A stretch of DNA of 64,000 nucleotides from the NCBI RefSeq assembly GCF_040546815.1, contig NZ_JBEPOO010000001.1:2976001-3040000 (forward strand), written 5' to 3'. Under the pieces are notes generated by a model. It was not told where the DNA came from and did not search any database. It saw only the letters and a list, made by a program, of their open reading frames with translations. Positions 19,355 through 28,499 of this stretch are shown here, one piece after another. Origin of the DNA: Devosia sp. 2618 (lineage in GTDB: Bacteria; Pseudomonadota; Alphaproteobacteria; Rhizobiales; Devosiaceae). The first letter of the stretch is position 1. The number at the start of each line of letters is the position of its first letter. The translations under genes were made by a program, and so were the position numbers.

Positions 19355-20692
19355 CTAAAGGATGAAATCGCTACCAGTCAGATTGAAATGGCCGATGAGT
19401 TCAAGCTGGAAGTCCGCAATTTTATCCCCATCGCGGTCGCCCGAGATGATGGTGCGAGCCGTGTCACCCGAGCCGATCTTGTCCCAGTAAAGCTGGCCGG
19501 CGGCACCGGTAAACCCGCTCTGCTCGCCACTGCGCAGCGTGAAGGCCTGATTGCCGGACACTTTGGTATTTGCGTCGATGGCCGAAAAATCGATTTTGTC
19601 GGAGCCCCGAACGAAGTCAGTGATGACGTCGCGTTTGCTGGAGGTTGCTGTCTGCGAGATCTCGGCGACTGATTTGAATACAAAGCGATCGTCACCACTG
19701 CCGCCGGTCAAGGTGTCCTTGCCCTCACCGCCACGTAGTTTGTCGTTCCCGCTTCCACCGTTGAGTTTATCGTTTCCGGCCCCGCCGTTTAGAGTGTCGT
19801 TGCCACTGTCGCCTTTGAGGTCGTCGTTGCCGTCATCGCCTGAAATCACATCGGTGCCAGAACCGCCCTGCAACAGATCGTTGCCGCTGCCACCTTCCAT
19901 CGTGTCGTTACCAGCCTCGCCGAACAGCTTGTCACTACCGCTGTCCCCAAACAGTTTGTCGTTCCCGTCCTCGCCAAAAAGTCGGTCATTGCCAGAGCCC
20001 CCGTGCAGCCGATCATTGCCGGCACCACCCTGCAATTCGTCATTGCCGGCGCCGCCCTTGAGAATGTCGTTACCGCCCAAACCGGCGATCAGATCGTTGC
20101 CGCCGAAGCCTTCGAGCAGATTGGCGACGTCGTTGCCAACGATAGTGTCGGCATTGTTGCTGCCGCGGACATTTTCGATGCTGATCAAGGTTTCGAAGGT
20201 GGCGTTGCCGGTAAAGGCCTTTCCCTCGTTGAGGCGGACGTCAACCCCAGTGCGGCCGATGGATGTGGTTTCGTCGCTGCGTGGTACGTAGCTGATGGTA
20301 TCGCTGCCACTGCCGCCATTGAATGTGTTGCTGAAACCAATCGACTCAAACAGATCATTGCCGCTGTCGCCAAAATACTGGCTGGCGCGGGTCTCCACCC
20401 CTATTTGGTCATTGCCGGCACCAGCGCGAACGATGTCCCCGACACCAAAATTGAAGCCGAAGTTCACATAGATATCATTGCCGCTGCCGAGCAGGATTTC
20501 GTTGCCACCTTCGAAGTGGTTGATCACAGTGTCGTTGCCGCTGCCGGCATCGACGAAATTATTCCCGCCAGTATCCCCGGCGCTCAGCAGCCGGACAATG
20601 TCGTTGCCACCGAGCGCGCGAACGTCATTGTTGCCGTGGCGAACATCAATGGTGTCCTTGCCATTGGTGCCGTTGATTGCAGTTCTCGCCAT
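19355..20692 (-). CDS. RTX-type calcium-binding repeat protein, probably secreted by type I system
   Basis: The 445-residue product is almost all GGxGxDxxx-type nonapeptide repeats; the densest block (about residues 180-330) has more than fifteen units such as GGAGNDELQ and GGSGNDRLF. These fold into a parallel beta roll that binds calcium outside the cell. After the repeats comes the C-terminal segment typical of serralysin-like type I substrates (DRFVFKSVAEI, DVITDFVRGSDKIDFSAID, ending in hydrophobic TGSDFIL). There is no protease, lipase or adhesin domain and no N-terminal signal peptide, as expected for type I export. No HlyB/HlyD genes are in the window. Role unknown. Confidence 0.85.
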   Translation of the reverse strand: MARTAINGTNGKDTIDVRHGNNDVRALGGNDIVRLLSAGDTGGNNFVDAGSGNDTVINHFEGGNEILLGSGNDIYVNFGFNFGVGDIVRAGAGNDQIGVETRASQYFGDSGNDLFESIGFSNTFNGGSGSDTISYVPRSDETTSIGRTGVDVRLNEGKAFTGNATFETLISIENVRGSNNADTIVGNDVANLLEGFGGNDLIAGLGGNDILKGGAGNDELQGGAGNDRLHGGSGNDRLFGEDGNDKLFGDSGSDKLFGEAGNDTMEGGSGNDLLQGGSGTDVISGDDGNDDLKGDSGNDTLNGGAGNDKLNGGSGNDKLRGGEGKDTLTGGSGDDRFVFKSVAEISQTATSSKRDVITDFVRGSDKIDFSAIDANTKVSGNQAFTLRSGEQSGFTGAAGQLYWDKIGSGDTARTIISGDRDGDKIADFQLELIGHFNLTGSDFIL

Positions 20693-20854
20693 GGTGTGAT
20701 CCGTCCGAGTTTGCGGGTTTGGTGCCGAATTCTAGAAAATCACGGCAAGGCGGGCATCGGACACATGTTCGATACCGATCACGAAATGGACGCTTATCGA
20801 ACCCTCCGGCGCGAACTGCGTTGTGGTGAAACACACCAAGCACGGGAGACGAGA

Positions 20855-21316
20855 ATGGCACAGCATCACGACCATCGCGGCACCATGGTGCCGCAGCAAA
20901 CCAATTTCGATAATGCCGACCAGCCCGGAATTGCTCAGCCTTACAGCCAGAGCGAGATAGAGGACCTGCTCTATGGCGATAATCGGCCAGCCGCCGAGCG
21001 CCTGGCGCGCTTGCGGGAATTGCGCGATGAATCGAGCATTCGCGAGAGCGGTGATTGGGGCGATCAGGACCCGGCGGCCATGCTGGACGAACTGGATCGG
21101 GCCATAGACGAGCTCAGCGCCAGCATTGCCAATGACGAAGACAGCGAAGATTATGCGGGGCTGGGCACGAGCTTTGACAACGATCCGGCCGACCGGCTCG
21201 ATGCTTTATCCCCCGACGATGAAGAGGCCCGCGAGGCTATTGAAGGGGATGAGGACCCCGAGGAGAAGCCCTGGGAGGGGAGCGATGAGTTCCGGCCGGA
21301 CCGGGACTTCCACTAG
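20855..21316 (+). CDS. Acidic hypothetical protein
   Basis: A 153-residue, strongly acidic protein rich in Asp and Glu, especially after residue 60 ([37 protein letters not shown]). The N-terminus is polar (MAQHHDHRG), with one helical stretch that is probably amphipathic ([15 protein letters not shown]). No membrane segment or signal is seen. ATG 20855 follows a GGGAGACGAG stretch. It ends four bases inside the convergent recR stop. No family recognised; mostly disordered by appearance. Confidence 0.68.
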   Translation: MAQHHDHRGTMVPQQTNFDNADQPGIAQPYSQSEIEDLLYGDNRPAAERLARLRELRDESSIRESGDWGDQDPAAMLDELDRAIDELSASIANDEDSEDYAGLGTSFDNDPADRLDALSPDDEEAREAIEGDEDPEEKPWEGSDEFRPDRDFH

Positions 21317-21909
21317 ATATTGGTGCGGGCGCGCAATGCCTGGCTGAGCGTACCTTCATCAAGGTAATCAAGCTCGCCGCCCACGGGGACACCGTGGGCG
21401 AGGCGGGTGATCTTGATGCCGGAGCCGGCGAGGCGGTCGGTGATGTAATGCGCCGTGGTCTGGCCCTCGACGGTGGCGTTTACGGCGAGGACGATTTCGG
21501 TGAAATCGGGGGCGCGGGCAAGCAGGGCCTCGATGGTGATATCATCGGGGCCGACGCCATCGAGGGGGGACAGAACCCCGCCCAGAACATGGTATTTTAC
21601 CGCGCCGACGCCAGCGCGCTCGAGTGCCCATAAGTCGGCGACGTCTTCGACGACGATCAGCATTCCAGACTCCGCGCGGCGCGGGTCCGAGCAGATCGAG
21701 CAGGGGCTGATGGTATCGACATTGCCGCAGATTTCGCAGCTTTTGACGGCGACGACGGCCCGGTCGAGGGCCGCCGAGAGCGGGATCATCAGCTGTTCTT
21801 TTTTCTTGATCAGCTGCAGAACGGCACGGCGAGCCGAGCGCGGGCCAAAGCCTGGAAGGCGGGCCATGAGCTGGATCAGCTGTTCGATTTCGGGTCCGCC
21901 GGAAGCCAT
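21313..21909 (-). CDS. recR: Recombination mediator RecR
   Basis: Part of RecFOR, which loads RecA at gaps. The 198-residue protein has the helix-hairpin-helix ([14 protein letters not shown]), a C4 zinc motif (CEICG and CSIC), the Toprim domain with [13 protein letters not shown] and the C-terminal [15 protein letters not shown]alker-B-like segment. It is the third gene of dnaX-ybaB-recR, a conserved arrangement. Confidence 0.97.
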   Translation of the reverse strand: MASGGPEIEQLIQLMARLPGFGPRSARRAVLQLIKKKEQLMIPLSAALDRAVVAVKSCEICGNVDTISPCSICSDPRRAESGMLIVVEDVADLWALERAGVGAVKYHVLGGVLSPLDGVGPDDITIEALLARAPDFTEIVLAVNATVEGQTTAHYITDRLAGSGIKITRLAHGVPVGGELDYLDEGTLSQALRARTNI

Positions 21910-21977
21910 TTTCTCGTTAACTCAAGGCTGAATTGGCTAGCACATTGTTAGCGTTGACGCAGAAACGTGCGGTTTTT

Positions 21978-22301
21978 TTAGAACGGCAGCTTCATGCCGG
22001 GAGGCAGCGGCAGGCCGGCGGTGACTTCGGACATCTTGGCCTGGGTCTCGGCTTCGGCTTTTGCCTTGGCATCGGCGTGAGCAGCGATGATGAGATCTTC
22101 GAGGACCTCGACGTCATCTTCCTTGAACAGCGATGGGTCGATCTTGAGACCCTTGAGCTCGCCCTTGCCGCTGAGCGACACGGTGACCATGCCGCCGCCG
22201 GAACGGCCTTCGACGACCAGATTGGCAAGCTCGGCCTGCATGGCCTCCATCTTGCCTTTCATCTCGCTGGCGGCCTTCATCATACCCATGATGTCTTTCA
22301 T
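21978..22301 (-). CDS. ybaB: YbaB/EbfC-family nucleoid-associated protein
   Basis: A 107-residue DNA-binding protein that forms a dimer with helical tweezers. The sequence [22 protein letters not shown], then [22 protein letters not shown], is characteristic. Its ATG overlaps the dnaX stop (ATGA at 22298-22301), so translation is coupled. recR starts 68 bases later. Confidence 0.95.
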   Translation of the reverse strand: MKDIMGMMKAASEMKGKMEAMQAELANLVVEGRSGGGMVTVSLSGKGELKGLKIDPSLFKEDDVEVLEDLIIAAHADAKAKAEAETQAKMSEVTAGLPLPPGMKLPF

Positions 22302-24040
22302 TCGTCGTCCTCTTCGGGTGGGGGCGGTGGATTTTCAGGCGCGGTGGCGGTTGCGTCATCGCGCACCGTCACATTGACGACCTTGGCACCGGGGAATGTA
22401 TCGAGAATGGCTTTGACCAGCGGATCTTCGTGGGCGGCCGCATGGGCTGCCTCGCGGCGCTGGGCGGTCTCCTGCCGGATGGTGAGACCCTCAGGCGGCT
22501 TGGTCGAGACCATGACCAACCAACGCTCGCCAGTCCAGAGCTGGAGGCGCGCGGAGAGCGTCGCGATCATGCCAGGATCGGCGCCTTCGGTGAGGGCAAC
22601 TTCGATACGGCCCTGCTCAAAGGAAATCGGGCGCATCTGGCCTTCGAGGGCCAGCTTGACCAGCACGTCGCGCTTGGCCGTGGCCAGCGCAATGAGTTCT
22701 TTATAGCTGGCGACGGTCGCCATGGCAGGTGGCGGCACGGCAGGCTGGGCGACGGCATCGACCGGACGCGGGGCTTCGACCCGCATCGCCGAGGGACCAC
22801 CACCACCGCCGCCACCGCCCGATGGGCCGCGCGACATGGGCGCGGCAGGCGGCAGGCTTGGCGCGGGAGCCGGCTGATTGGAGAGCCTGGCGATCAGATC
22901 GTCAGGGCTGGGCAGGTCGGCGGCATAGGCCAGCCGGATCAGCGCCATTTCGGCGGCCTGTAATGCATTGTTGGCGCGGGCGACTTCGTCGTGGCCCTTG
23001 AACAGAATTTGCCAGGCGCGGGTCAGTGCGCGCATCGGCAGCTTGCCGGCGAGTTCGGCACCGCGCTTGCGCTCGTCGGGGGTGAGCGAAACGTCATCGG
23101 CAGCGGCGGGCACGACCTTGATGCGGGTCACCAGATGGGTGAAATCGGCGAGGTCGGCGACCAGTGTCTGGGGATCGGCGCCCATGTCGTAGAGCGAGCG
23201 CATGGTGTCGATGGCCTGACCGATCTGGCCGCCCATCAGTTCTTCGAACAGGTCGATGATGCGGGCGCGGTCGCCGAGGCCGAGCATGGCTTTGACGGTG
23301 GCCGCGGTCACCGTGCCATTGCCGTGGGCGATGGCTTGATCGAGCAGGCTGAGGTTATCGCGGGCCGAGCCTTCGCCGGCGCGGACGATCATCGCCAGCG
23401 CCTCGGGTTCGAAGGTTATCCCCTCCTGCCCCAGGATCGATTCGAGATAGGCTGTCATGATCTCGGGCGTGATGCGGCGCAGGTCGAAGCGCATGCAGCG
23501 GCTGAGGATCGTCACCGGCACCTTGCGGATTTCGGTGGTGGCGAAAATGAACTTCACATAGGGCGGCGGCTCTTCGAGCGTTTTGAGCAGGCCGTTAAAG
23601 GCCGCCGTCGAGAGCATGTGCACTTCGTCGATGACGTAGACTTTGTAGGGCGCGGACGACGGCGCGTATTTCACCGAGTCGATGATTTCGCGGATGTCGT
23701 TGATGCCGGTATTGCTGGCGGCGTCCATCTCGATGACGTCGACATGGCGGCCTTCGATGATGGCGCGGCAGTGTTCGCCCTCGACGCTCAGATCAAGCGT
23801 GGGGTGGGGACCGGTCGCGTCTTCATAGTTGAAGGCGCGGGCCAGAATACGGGCCGTGGTGGTTTTGCCGACGCCGCGAACGCCCGTCAGAATGAAAGCG
23901 TGGTGGATGCGGTTCTGCGCAAAGGCATTGCCCAGCGTCTGGACCATCGCATCCTGGCCGACAAGCGTGGTGAAGTCGCGCGGCCGATACTTACGGGCGA
24001 GAACGAGATAGGGCGACGAAGGGGAATCGGGACCAGCCAT
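22298..24040 (-). CDS. dnaX: DNA polymerase III subunit tau/gamma
   Basis: The clamp-loader ATPase (580 aa). Walker A is GVRGVGKTT, Walker B region VIDEVHMLS, sensor 1 [10 protein letters not shown] with the arginine finger in [12 protein letters not shown]. The usual four-cysteine zinc module is largely lost: between FNYEDATG and EMDAAS only one Cys remains, as is common in rhizobia. After the AAA+ part (to about residue 365) a Pro/Ala-rich linker contains a run of nine glycines at about residues 411-419, followed by the tau C-terminal domain. I see no A-rich slippery site for a frameshifted gamma form. The SRP RNA gene lies upstream on the same strand. Confidence 0.96.
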   Translation of the reverse strand: MAGPDSPSSPYLVLARKYRPRDFTTLVGQDAMVQTLGNAFAQNRIHHAFILTGVRGVGKTTTARILARAFNYEDATGPHPTLDLSVEGEHCRAIIEGRHVDVIEMDAASNTGINDIREIIDSVKYAPSSAPYKVYVIDEVHMLSTAAFNGLLKTLEEPPPYVKFIFATTEIRKVPVTILSRCMRFDLRRITPEIMTAYLESILGQEGITFEPEALAMIVRAGEGSARDNLSLLDQAIAHGNGTVTAATVKAMLGLGDRARIIDLFEELMGGQIGQAIDTMRSLYDMGADPQTLVADLADFTHLVTRIKVVPAAADDVSLTPDERKRGAELAGKLPMRALTRAWQILFKGHDEVARANNALQAAEMALIRLAYAADLPSPDDLIARLSNQPAPAPSLPPAAPMSRGPSGGGGGGGGPSAMRVEAPRPVDAVAQPAVPPPAMATVASYKELIALATAKRDVLVKLALEGQMRPISFEQGRIEVALTEGADPGMIATLSARLQLWTGERWLVMVSTKPPEGLTIRQETAQRREAAHAAAHEDPLVKAILDTFPGAKVVNVTVRDDATATAPENPPPPPEEDDE

Positions 24041-24118
24041 TTCGCTTTCTTACCACATCGGGTGGGAAAGCCTCTGCTTGAGCCGCTCGAAACAGCTTGA
24101 ATGGGCAAAAGGCCGAAG

Positions 24119-24213
24119 TAGGAGGCTGGCATCGACCCGTGAAGGTCTCGTTGGGGCTGCTTCCTTCCGGACCTGACCCGGTTGGCGAGGAACACGTCCG
24201 CGCCAACCTCCCG
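24119..24213 (-). ncRNA. ffs: Signal recognition particle RNA (4.5S type)
   Basis: On the minus strand the conserved SRP tetraloop region GGTCAGGTCCGGAAGGAAGC is present at about 24160-24180. The flanks pair as the outer stem: GGGAGGTTGGC near 24203-24212 with GCCAGCCTCC at 24121-24130. The size of about 93 bases suits a bacterial small SRP RNA, and the place just upstream of dnaX is the one seen in other alphaproteobacteria. The exact ends are estimated from the stem. Confidence 0.93.
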
Positions 24214-24262
24214 ACAGCTATATGCGAACAAAACGTGGCTTTGGCAAGACCCGAAGACCACA

Positions 24263-24937
24263 CTATTGGGCGTAACCCACCCAGCCGCGAAAGCTGAATG
24301 CGGCATAGAACTGGCTGACGCCGGTAAATCCGGCTTCGGCCAGCAGCCTCTCCTCTTCCTCCGGCGCCAGAACCGGCAGCTTTGTTCCGATGGACTGGGC
24401 GGCGATGGCCAACTGCTCGGGCGGCGTGTTGTCGGGGGAGCCAAAGGCGATGTGACGGGCCGTGGCCAGCGAGCGCTCGGGCTCGGTCTGGGGAAAACTA
24501 ATATGGGCCGCAACAAACGGCGCGCCCGGCTTCAGGCGGCGGCGAATCTGGGTGAGCGTTTCGAGACGCTGATCACGCGGCACGAAATGAAGGGTGAGGA
24601 TGCAGCTGGCAGCATCAAACGGCCCGTCCGGCGCTGCGTCGATATAGCCTTCATGCAGATGCACGCGATTGGCGTGGGCGCCGACCGTGCTTTCGGCCAG
24701 CCGAAGCATCGGGCCGGAGGGGTCGACGCCATCAAACTTCCAGCCGGGCTGCATATCGGCAAAGGCTTTAAGCTCAAGGCCGCCCCCTGCCCCCAGCACC
24801 AGCACGCGCGCGTCGGAGGGCGCACGCTCGGCCAGCAACATGGCGGTCATCCGCAGCAGGCTCGTATAGCCGGGCACCTTGCGCGGGGGGCCATCGAGAT
24901 AGTTCGCAGCCGCTTGTTCGCCGAAGAAGGACGACAT
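24263..24937 (-). CDS. Class I SAM-dependent methyltransferase
   Basis: A 224-residue methyltransferase of the UbiE-like fold. Motif I is VLVLGAGGGLELKAF, motif II carries the acidic end VDPSGPML, and post-motif regions are CILTLHFVPR and LKPGAPFVAAHISFP. The start ATG 24937 is 22 bases from a 21-base palindrome (24959-24979), so it is probably regulated. No substrate can be read from the sequence. It follows the dipeptidase gene by 56 bases. Confidence 0.82.
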   Translation of the reverse strand: MSSFFGEQAAANYLDGPPRKVPGYTSLLRMTAMLLAERAPSDARVLVLGAGGGLELKAFADMQPGWKFDGVDPSGPMLRLAESTVGAHANRVHLHEGYIDAAPDGPFDAASCILTLHFVPRDQRLETLTQIRRRLKPGAPFVAAHISFPQTEPERSLATARHIAFGSPDNTPPEQLAIAAQSIGTKLPVLAPEEEERLLAEAGFTGVSQFYAAFSFRGWVGYAQ

Positions 24938-24958
24938 CAGAGTGCTCCAGGTGATTTC

Positions 24959-24979
24959 ATGTAACTTATTCTGTTACAT
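24959..24979. promoter_or_regulatory. Palindromic operator candidate upstream of the methyltransferase
   Basis: Perfect 7-base arms ATGTAAC and GTTACAT are separated by seven bases. The spacing and AT-rich arms are typical of TetR-family operators, and its position just before the methyltransferase start suits repression. No TetR gene is in the window. Confidence 0.5.
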
Positions 24980-24993
24980 TAAAGTCGGAAGCG

Positions 24994-25749
24994 TCAAGGG
25001 CTGGTGATGGGGAAGTCGAAATAGGTGTCCGGGAACGGTTCACTGGCGAGGGTGTAGTGCCACCATTCTTCGGCATAGGGCTTAAAGCCATGGCGGACGA
25101 GAAGGTCGGACAGCTGCTGGCGATTGGCGGTTGCCTCGGCGGAAATGCCGCTGGCGCCGTGATGGGCGCGGTCGTCGAAACAATCATAGCCGGTGCCGAA
25201 TTCGAGAACGCCGTCATCGAACCTCTCGGGGGAGGCGCAATCGACGAGCGGATCGCCACTTTGCCAGCCGAGGCGTGGGATTTCGCCGAGTGCTTCGATA
25301 GTGAGGTCCACCGTGCTGCCGCGACTATGGCCGGAGCGCTCGGCGATATAGCCCAGCTCGAACAGGCGGGATTTATCGACGCGGGGATAGAATTCGGCCT
25401 GCATGGTCAGATCAGCGAGATCGCTGGCCCATGCGACGAAATCGGCGACGGCGCGGGCGGGGCGGTAGCAATCATAAACGCGAAGGTTGAGACCGAGGCT
25501 GACGAGATCGGCGGACGCTGCGGCCAGCGCGTCGGCGGATTCGCGGGTCAGGATACATTCGGCGGCGTCATAGCCGGTAATCGGGCGGCCGACGAAATTG
25601 TGTTCGCCGGCATATCGGATGTGCTGGCTGATTTCGGGGGCGACGTCGCGCAGATGGACAAAGCCGTCTGGCAGGCCGGTTTCGTTGGCGAAAGCCGGTG
25701 AGGCGGCGATGGCAAGCGTGACGGCAAGGACAATGGAGCGGTTTTGCAT
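24994..25749 (-). CDS. D-alanyl-D-alanine dipeptidase (VanX/DdpX type, M15D), periplasmic
   Basis: The 251-residue product has a signal peptide (MQNRSIVLAVTLAIAASPAFA before NETG). The M15 zinc site is seen as SGHSRGSTVDLT (zinc His and Asp) and EEWWHYTL (catalytic Glu, zinc His); the Arg in RVYDCYRPARAV corresponds to the VanX active-site Arg. It would cleave D-Ala-D-Ala set free in the periplasm, for example for reuse in peptidoglycan recycling. A glycopeptide resistance role is not supported: no vanH/vanA genes are near. Confidence 0.87.
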   Translation of the reverse strand: MQNRSIVLAVTLAIAASPAFANETGLPDGFVHLRDVAPEISQHIRYAGEHNFVGRPITGYDAAECILTRESADALAAASADLVSLGLNLRVYDCYRPARAVADFVAWASDLADLTMQAEFYPRVDKSRLFELGYIAERSGHSRGSTVDLTIEALGEIPRLGWQSGDPLVDCASPERFDDGVLEFGTGYDCFDDRAHHGASGISAEATANRQQLSDLLVRHGFKPYAEEWWHYTLASEPFPDTYFDFPITSP

Positions 25750-25912
25750 CGGGCACTCGGCAGATCGGGACTTCGGCCCGACCTTAAAAGCTTCAGCCTT
25801 TGCAACAGCCTAACGGCGGCCGCGTTGCGGCGTAAACCATAAGAGCATTTCGGGCGCGACGAAGGGGGCGGCGGCGCGTTAAGCTTTCGTCAACCATATG
25901 CGGGAGCCTGCC

Positions 25913-26080
25913 ATGCGTGTTCCATCCATCGGCCAGCCACTTGATGAACGCCTGATCGTGCGGGAGGGCTATCGTCTGGCCGAGCGCATGATGCGGGACT
26001 ATCAGGACCCACCGAGCATTTTTGCCATTATCGGCAGGTGGGTGTCGCAGGTTCGCATCACGGTTCTGGCGCGGCATTAG
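25913..26080 (+). CDS. Possible small protein, 55 aa
   Basis: A short open frame starting at ATG 25913, with CGGGAG ten bases upstream. The product is basic with one likely amphipathic helix (ERLIVREGYRLAERMMRD) and a more hydrophobic end (FAIIGRWVSQVRITVL). It overlaps the convergent DUF817 gene by 23 bases. The amino-acid pattern looks protein-like, but without comparison this is uncertain; the opposite strand is also open here. Confidence 0.42.
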   Translation: MRVPSIGQPLDERLIVREGYRLAERMMRDYQDPPSIFAIIGRWVSQVRITVLARH

Positions 26081-26936
26081 GCTCGGGCTGATAGGCTTTG
26101 GGCGGATGCACCAGCGTCACCAACACCACTGAAATCAGCATCAGCAGATACCACGAGCCCAGCTTTGCCCAGCTGACCAGCGCCCAGCCATTGGCCTGAT
26201 CAGGATAGATCCAGGCGCGGGACCAGGTGCCGATGTTTTCGGCGATCCAGATGAACAGCGCGACCAGCAGAAACGCCAGCAGCATGGGCATGCGATGGCG
26301 GAAGCGGAACACGCGATAATGCATGGAGCTGTGGAAGTAGAGCAGCGCCACCACGGCAAACAGCAGCCAGCGGAAATCGTAGATGAAATGGTGGCTGAAG
26401 AAATTGACGTAGATGGCCGCCGCCAGCAGCACCGTCAGCCAGACCGGCGGGTAGTTGGTGAAGGTGATGTCGAAAATGCGCTGGATGCGGGCCATGTAGG
26501 AGCCGACACAGGCATACATGAAGCCCGAGAAAAGCGGCACGCCGCCGATGCGGAAAAACGCCTCTTCGGGATAAATCCATGAGCCGGCGGCAGTCTTGAA
26601 CAGCTCCATGCCCGTGCCGACGACATGGAAGATCAGGATGACCTTGGCCTCGCTCCAGGTTTCGAGCCGAAACACCAGCATCAGGATTTGGATGAGGAGC
26701 GCTGCGAGAAAGAACACGTCATAGCGATCCAGCCCATCCTCGGGCCACCAGAGGCGGGTGACGATGATCATGGCCAGCATCAGCCCGCCAAAGAGGCACG
26801 CCCAAGCCTGCTTGAGGCCAAAGACCAGGAACTCGACGAGGCCATCGGCAACCTTGCCGCGTGGCAGGCGCGCCAGCACGACATGTGCCACCGCATCGAT
26901 GCGCGATTCCAAACTCGTGAACCGGTTCCAGCGCAC
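26058..26936 (-). CDS. DUF817-family integral membrane protein
   Basis: A 292-residue protein with about eight hydrophobic segments from residue 48 to 280. The family pattern is seen in the loop LIFHVVGTGMELFKTAAGSWIYPE and in the later HHFIYDFRW and ENIGTWSRAWIYPDQANGW segments; the paired W-x-YP motifs, one in each half, suggest an internal duplication. Its activity is unknown. It is divergent from the LOG-family gene. Confidence 0.85.
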   Translation of the reverse strand: MRWNRFTSLESRIDAVAHVVLARLPRGKVADGLVEFLVFGLKQAWACLFGGLMLAMIIVTRLWWPEDGLDRYDVFFLAALLIQILMLVFRLETWSEAKVILIFHVVGTGMELFKTAAGSWIYPEEAFFRIGGVPLFSGFMYACVGSYMARIQRIFDITFTNYPPVWLTVLLAAAIYVNFFSHHFIYDFRWLLFAVVALLYFHSSMHYRVFRFRHRMPMLLAFLLVALFIWIAENIGTWSRAWIYPDQANGWALVSWAKLGSWYLLMLISVVLVTLVHPPKAYQPEPNAAPEP

Positions 26937-27033
26937 TGCCCTTGCTCCCCTGCCTCGGGCTGGTTATGCCCTGTGCAAAGTTTCGGAATTGTGGCACGCG
27001 CCTGGTTCGGAGCAGCAATTGGAGAAGCCCCGC

Positions 27034-27900
27034 ATGGCCAAACGTCGCCCCACATCGTTGCGCAGCTCGGCCGAGGACGTGGCCGCATCCAAACGCGCCC
27101 CGTCGACACCCCAGACCGAGTCGGCAGCGTTTCGTCTCGCCTTTGCCGACGACGAGTTCATGACCTCTGAAGACACGCGCGGCATCCGCTTCCAGCTCGA
27201 ATATCAAAAGACCGAATATCGCCTGCGCGAGAGCGGCATCAGCTCGACCGTGGTGCTGTTTGGCGGCGCGCGGATTCCTGCACCGGGCCAGCCCGCCTGG
27301 GCGGCCAAGAATGAATTGCAGAAGACCAATCTTGAGGCCGCTTCGCGCTATTACGACGAAGCGCGGCGCTTTGCGCAGCTGGCATCGATCACCTCCAAAT
27401 CGCTGAACTACAAGGAATATATGGTGGTGACGGGTGGCGGGCCCGGCGTGATGGAGGCGGGCAATCGCGGCGCGGCGGATGTCGGGGCGCCCTCGATTGG
27501 GCTCAATATCGTTTTGCCGCATGAACAGGCGCCAAATCTGTTCGTGACGCCGGAGCTGAGCTTTAACTTCCACTATTTTGCGACGCGCAAAATCCACTTC
27601 CTGATGCGGGCCAAGGCCGTGGCGGTGTTCCCCGGTGGTTTCGGCACGCTGGACGAGTTTTTCGAGACGCTGACGCTGATCCAGACCGGGCGCATGGACA
27701 AGGTGCCGCTGCTGCTGTTTGGGGCGGAGTTTTGGGGCAAGGTCATCAATTTCGAAGCGCTGGCGGAAGCCGGGACTATTGCGCCCGATGATCCAAAACT
27801 GTTCCATATCGTCGATACGGCCGAAGAGGGCTGGGACGTGGTGCGCGAGTTCTACGGCCTGCCCGAGATCGACGCGGCGCTGCCGGGAGACACGAAATGA
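27034..27900 (+). CDS. LOG-family protein (nucleoside 5'-monophosphate phosphoribohydrolase-like)
   Basis: The 288-residue protein has the Rossmann-like fold of the LOG/TIGR00730 family, with the motif PGGFGTLDEFFE at about residues 198-209 and VTGGGPGVMEAGNRGA before it. Members cleave cytokinin riboside 5'-monophosphates or AMP to free base and ribose phosphate. Residues 1-60 form a longer N-terminal extension than in plant LOG proteins. ATG 27034 is behind GGAGAAG. Its stop overlaps the next ATG (ATGA), so it is coupled to a secreted protein of unknown role. Confidence 0.84.
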   Translation: MAKRRPTSLRSSAEDVAASKRAPSTPQTESAAFRLAFADDEFMTSEDTRGIRFQLEYQKTEYRLRESGISSTVVLFGGARIPAPGQPAWAAKNELQKTNLEAASRYYDEARRFAQLASITSKSLNYKEYMVVTGGGPGVMEAGNRGAADVGAPSIGLNIVLPHEQAPNLFVTPELSFNFHYFATRKIHFLMRAKAVAVFPGGFGTLDEFFETLTLIQTGRMDKVPLLLFGAEFWGKVINFEALAEAGTIAPDDPKLFHIVDTAEEGWDVVREFYGLPEIDAALPGDTK

Positions 27901-28457
27901 CGACGACGAAAACCATTGCCGCCGTATTGATCGGGGCTGGGTTGATGCTGGCGGGCGGGCAGAGCGCCTGGGCCAAGACCAAGATCGCCGAGGAAACGCT
28001 GACCGATACGGACCGGTTCGCGCTCGAAATGGCGACGACCGCCTGTACCGAAGGCAATGTGGCCGAACTGGTTCGGGCCATGGCGCTGTCACAGGTGGTG
28101 GTCGAGCACTATAGCGCCGAAACGATCAGCGTGACGCGCAATGGCGAGACCAAGCAGGTGGCGCGCGGGGACTATGTGTTTCCCATCGGCATGCTGGATT
28201 ACAGCTTTTTCACCCCAGAATCGGTCGCTGCCTGGGAAAGCGATGACGCGGCCGAGCTGACTTATCTGGAACTCGAATTCAACCAGAGCCAGAGCGAACA
28301 ATGGGCGGTGGACTGGGTGCCGGTGCGCTGGGAAGGGGAATCGGAGGGTGAAGACCCCGGCGATGTCGCCATTCCGATTGGCCAGCCCGGCACGCTGCTG
28401 TTTCAGCCGGTCGGGACGTGCTGGCAGCTGGACGATGATTTCGTCGCGGCAGAGTAA
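27897..28457 (+). CDS. Secreted protein of unknown function
   Basis: The 186-residue product has a signal peptide (MTTTKTIAAVLIGAGLMLAGG, cleavage near SAWA before KTK) and a mature part rich in acidic residues. Two cysteines (TTACTEG and VGTCWQL) may pair. I recognise no family. It is translationally coupled to the LOG gene and ends at a strong terminator, so the two form a transcription unit. Confidence 0.72.
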   Translation: MTTTKTIAAVLIGAGLMLAGGQSAWAKTKIAEETLTDTDRFALEMATTACTEGNVAELVRAMALSQVVVEHYSAETISVTRNGETKQVARGDYVFPIGMLDYSFFTPESVAAWESDDAAELTYLELEFNQSQSEQWAVDWVPVRWEGESEGEDPGDVAIPIGQPGTLLFQPVGTCWQLDDDFVAAE

Positions 28458-28461
28458 ACAT

Positions 28462-28499
28462 AAGGGGCTGAACCTGACCGGTTCAGCCCCTTTGCTTTT
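28462..28499 (+). terminator. Rho-independent terminator, possibly bidirectional
   Basis: Perfect 13-base arms at 28462-28474 and 28480-28492 enclose a five-base loop and are followed by TTTGCTTTTT. It ends the LOG/secreted-protein unit. The convergent pheA stop is directly after it, so it may also serve that gene. Confidence 0.88.

Noticed and set aside
19690-20140. Regular repeats with a period near 27 bases, at first sight like a CRISPR array
   Set aside because: They are in-frame RTX nonapeptide codons in a long open gene; there are no unique spacers of constant size and no cas genes.
22786-22830. Possible programmed frameshift site in dnaX
   Set aside because: The run is of Gly codons (C-rich on the plus strand); no A-rich slippery heptamer with a downstream hairpin is seen.
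24994-25749. Vancomycin-resistance VanX
   Set aside because: It has a signal peptide, so it acts in the periplasm, and no vanH or vanA is near. Peptidoglycan turnover is more likely.
25793-26077. 94-residue minus-strand frame opposite the 55-residue gene
   Set aside because: It runs on from the DUF817 stop without spacing or a start signal and looks like a shadow of the other strand.
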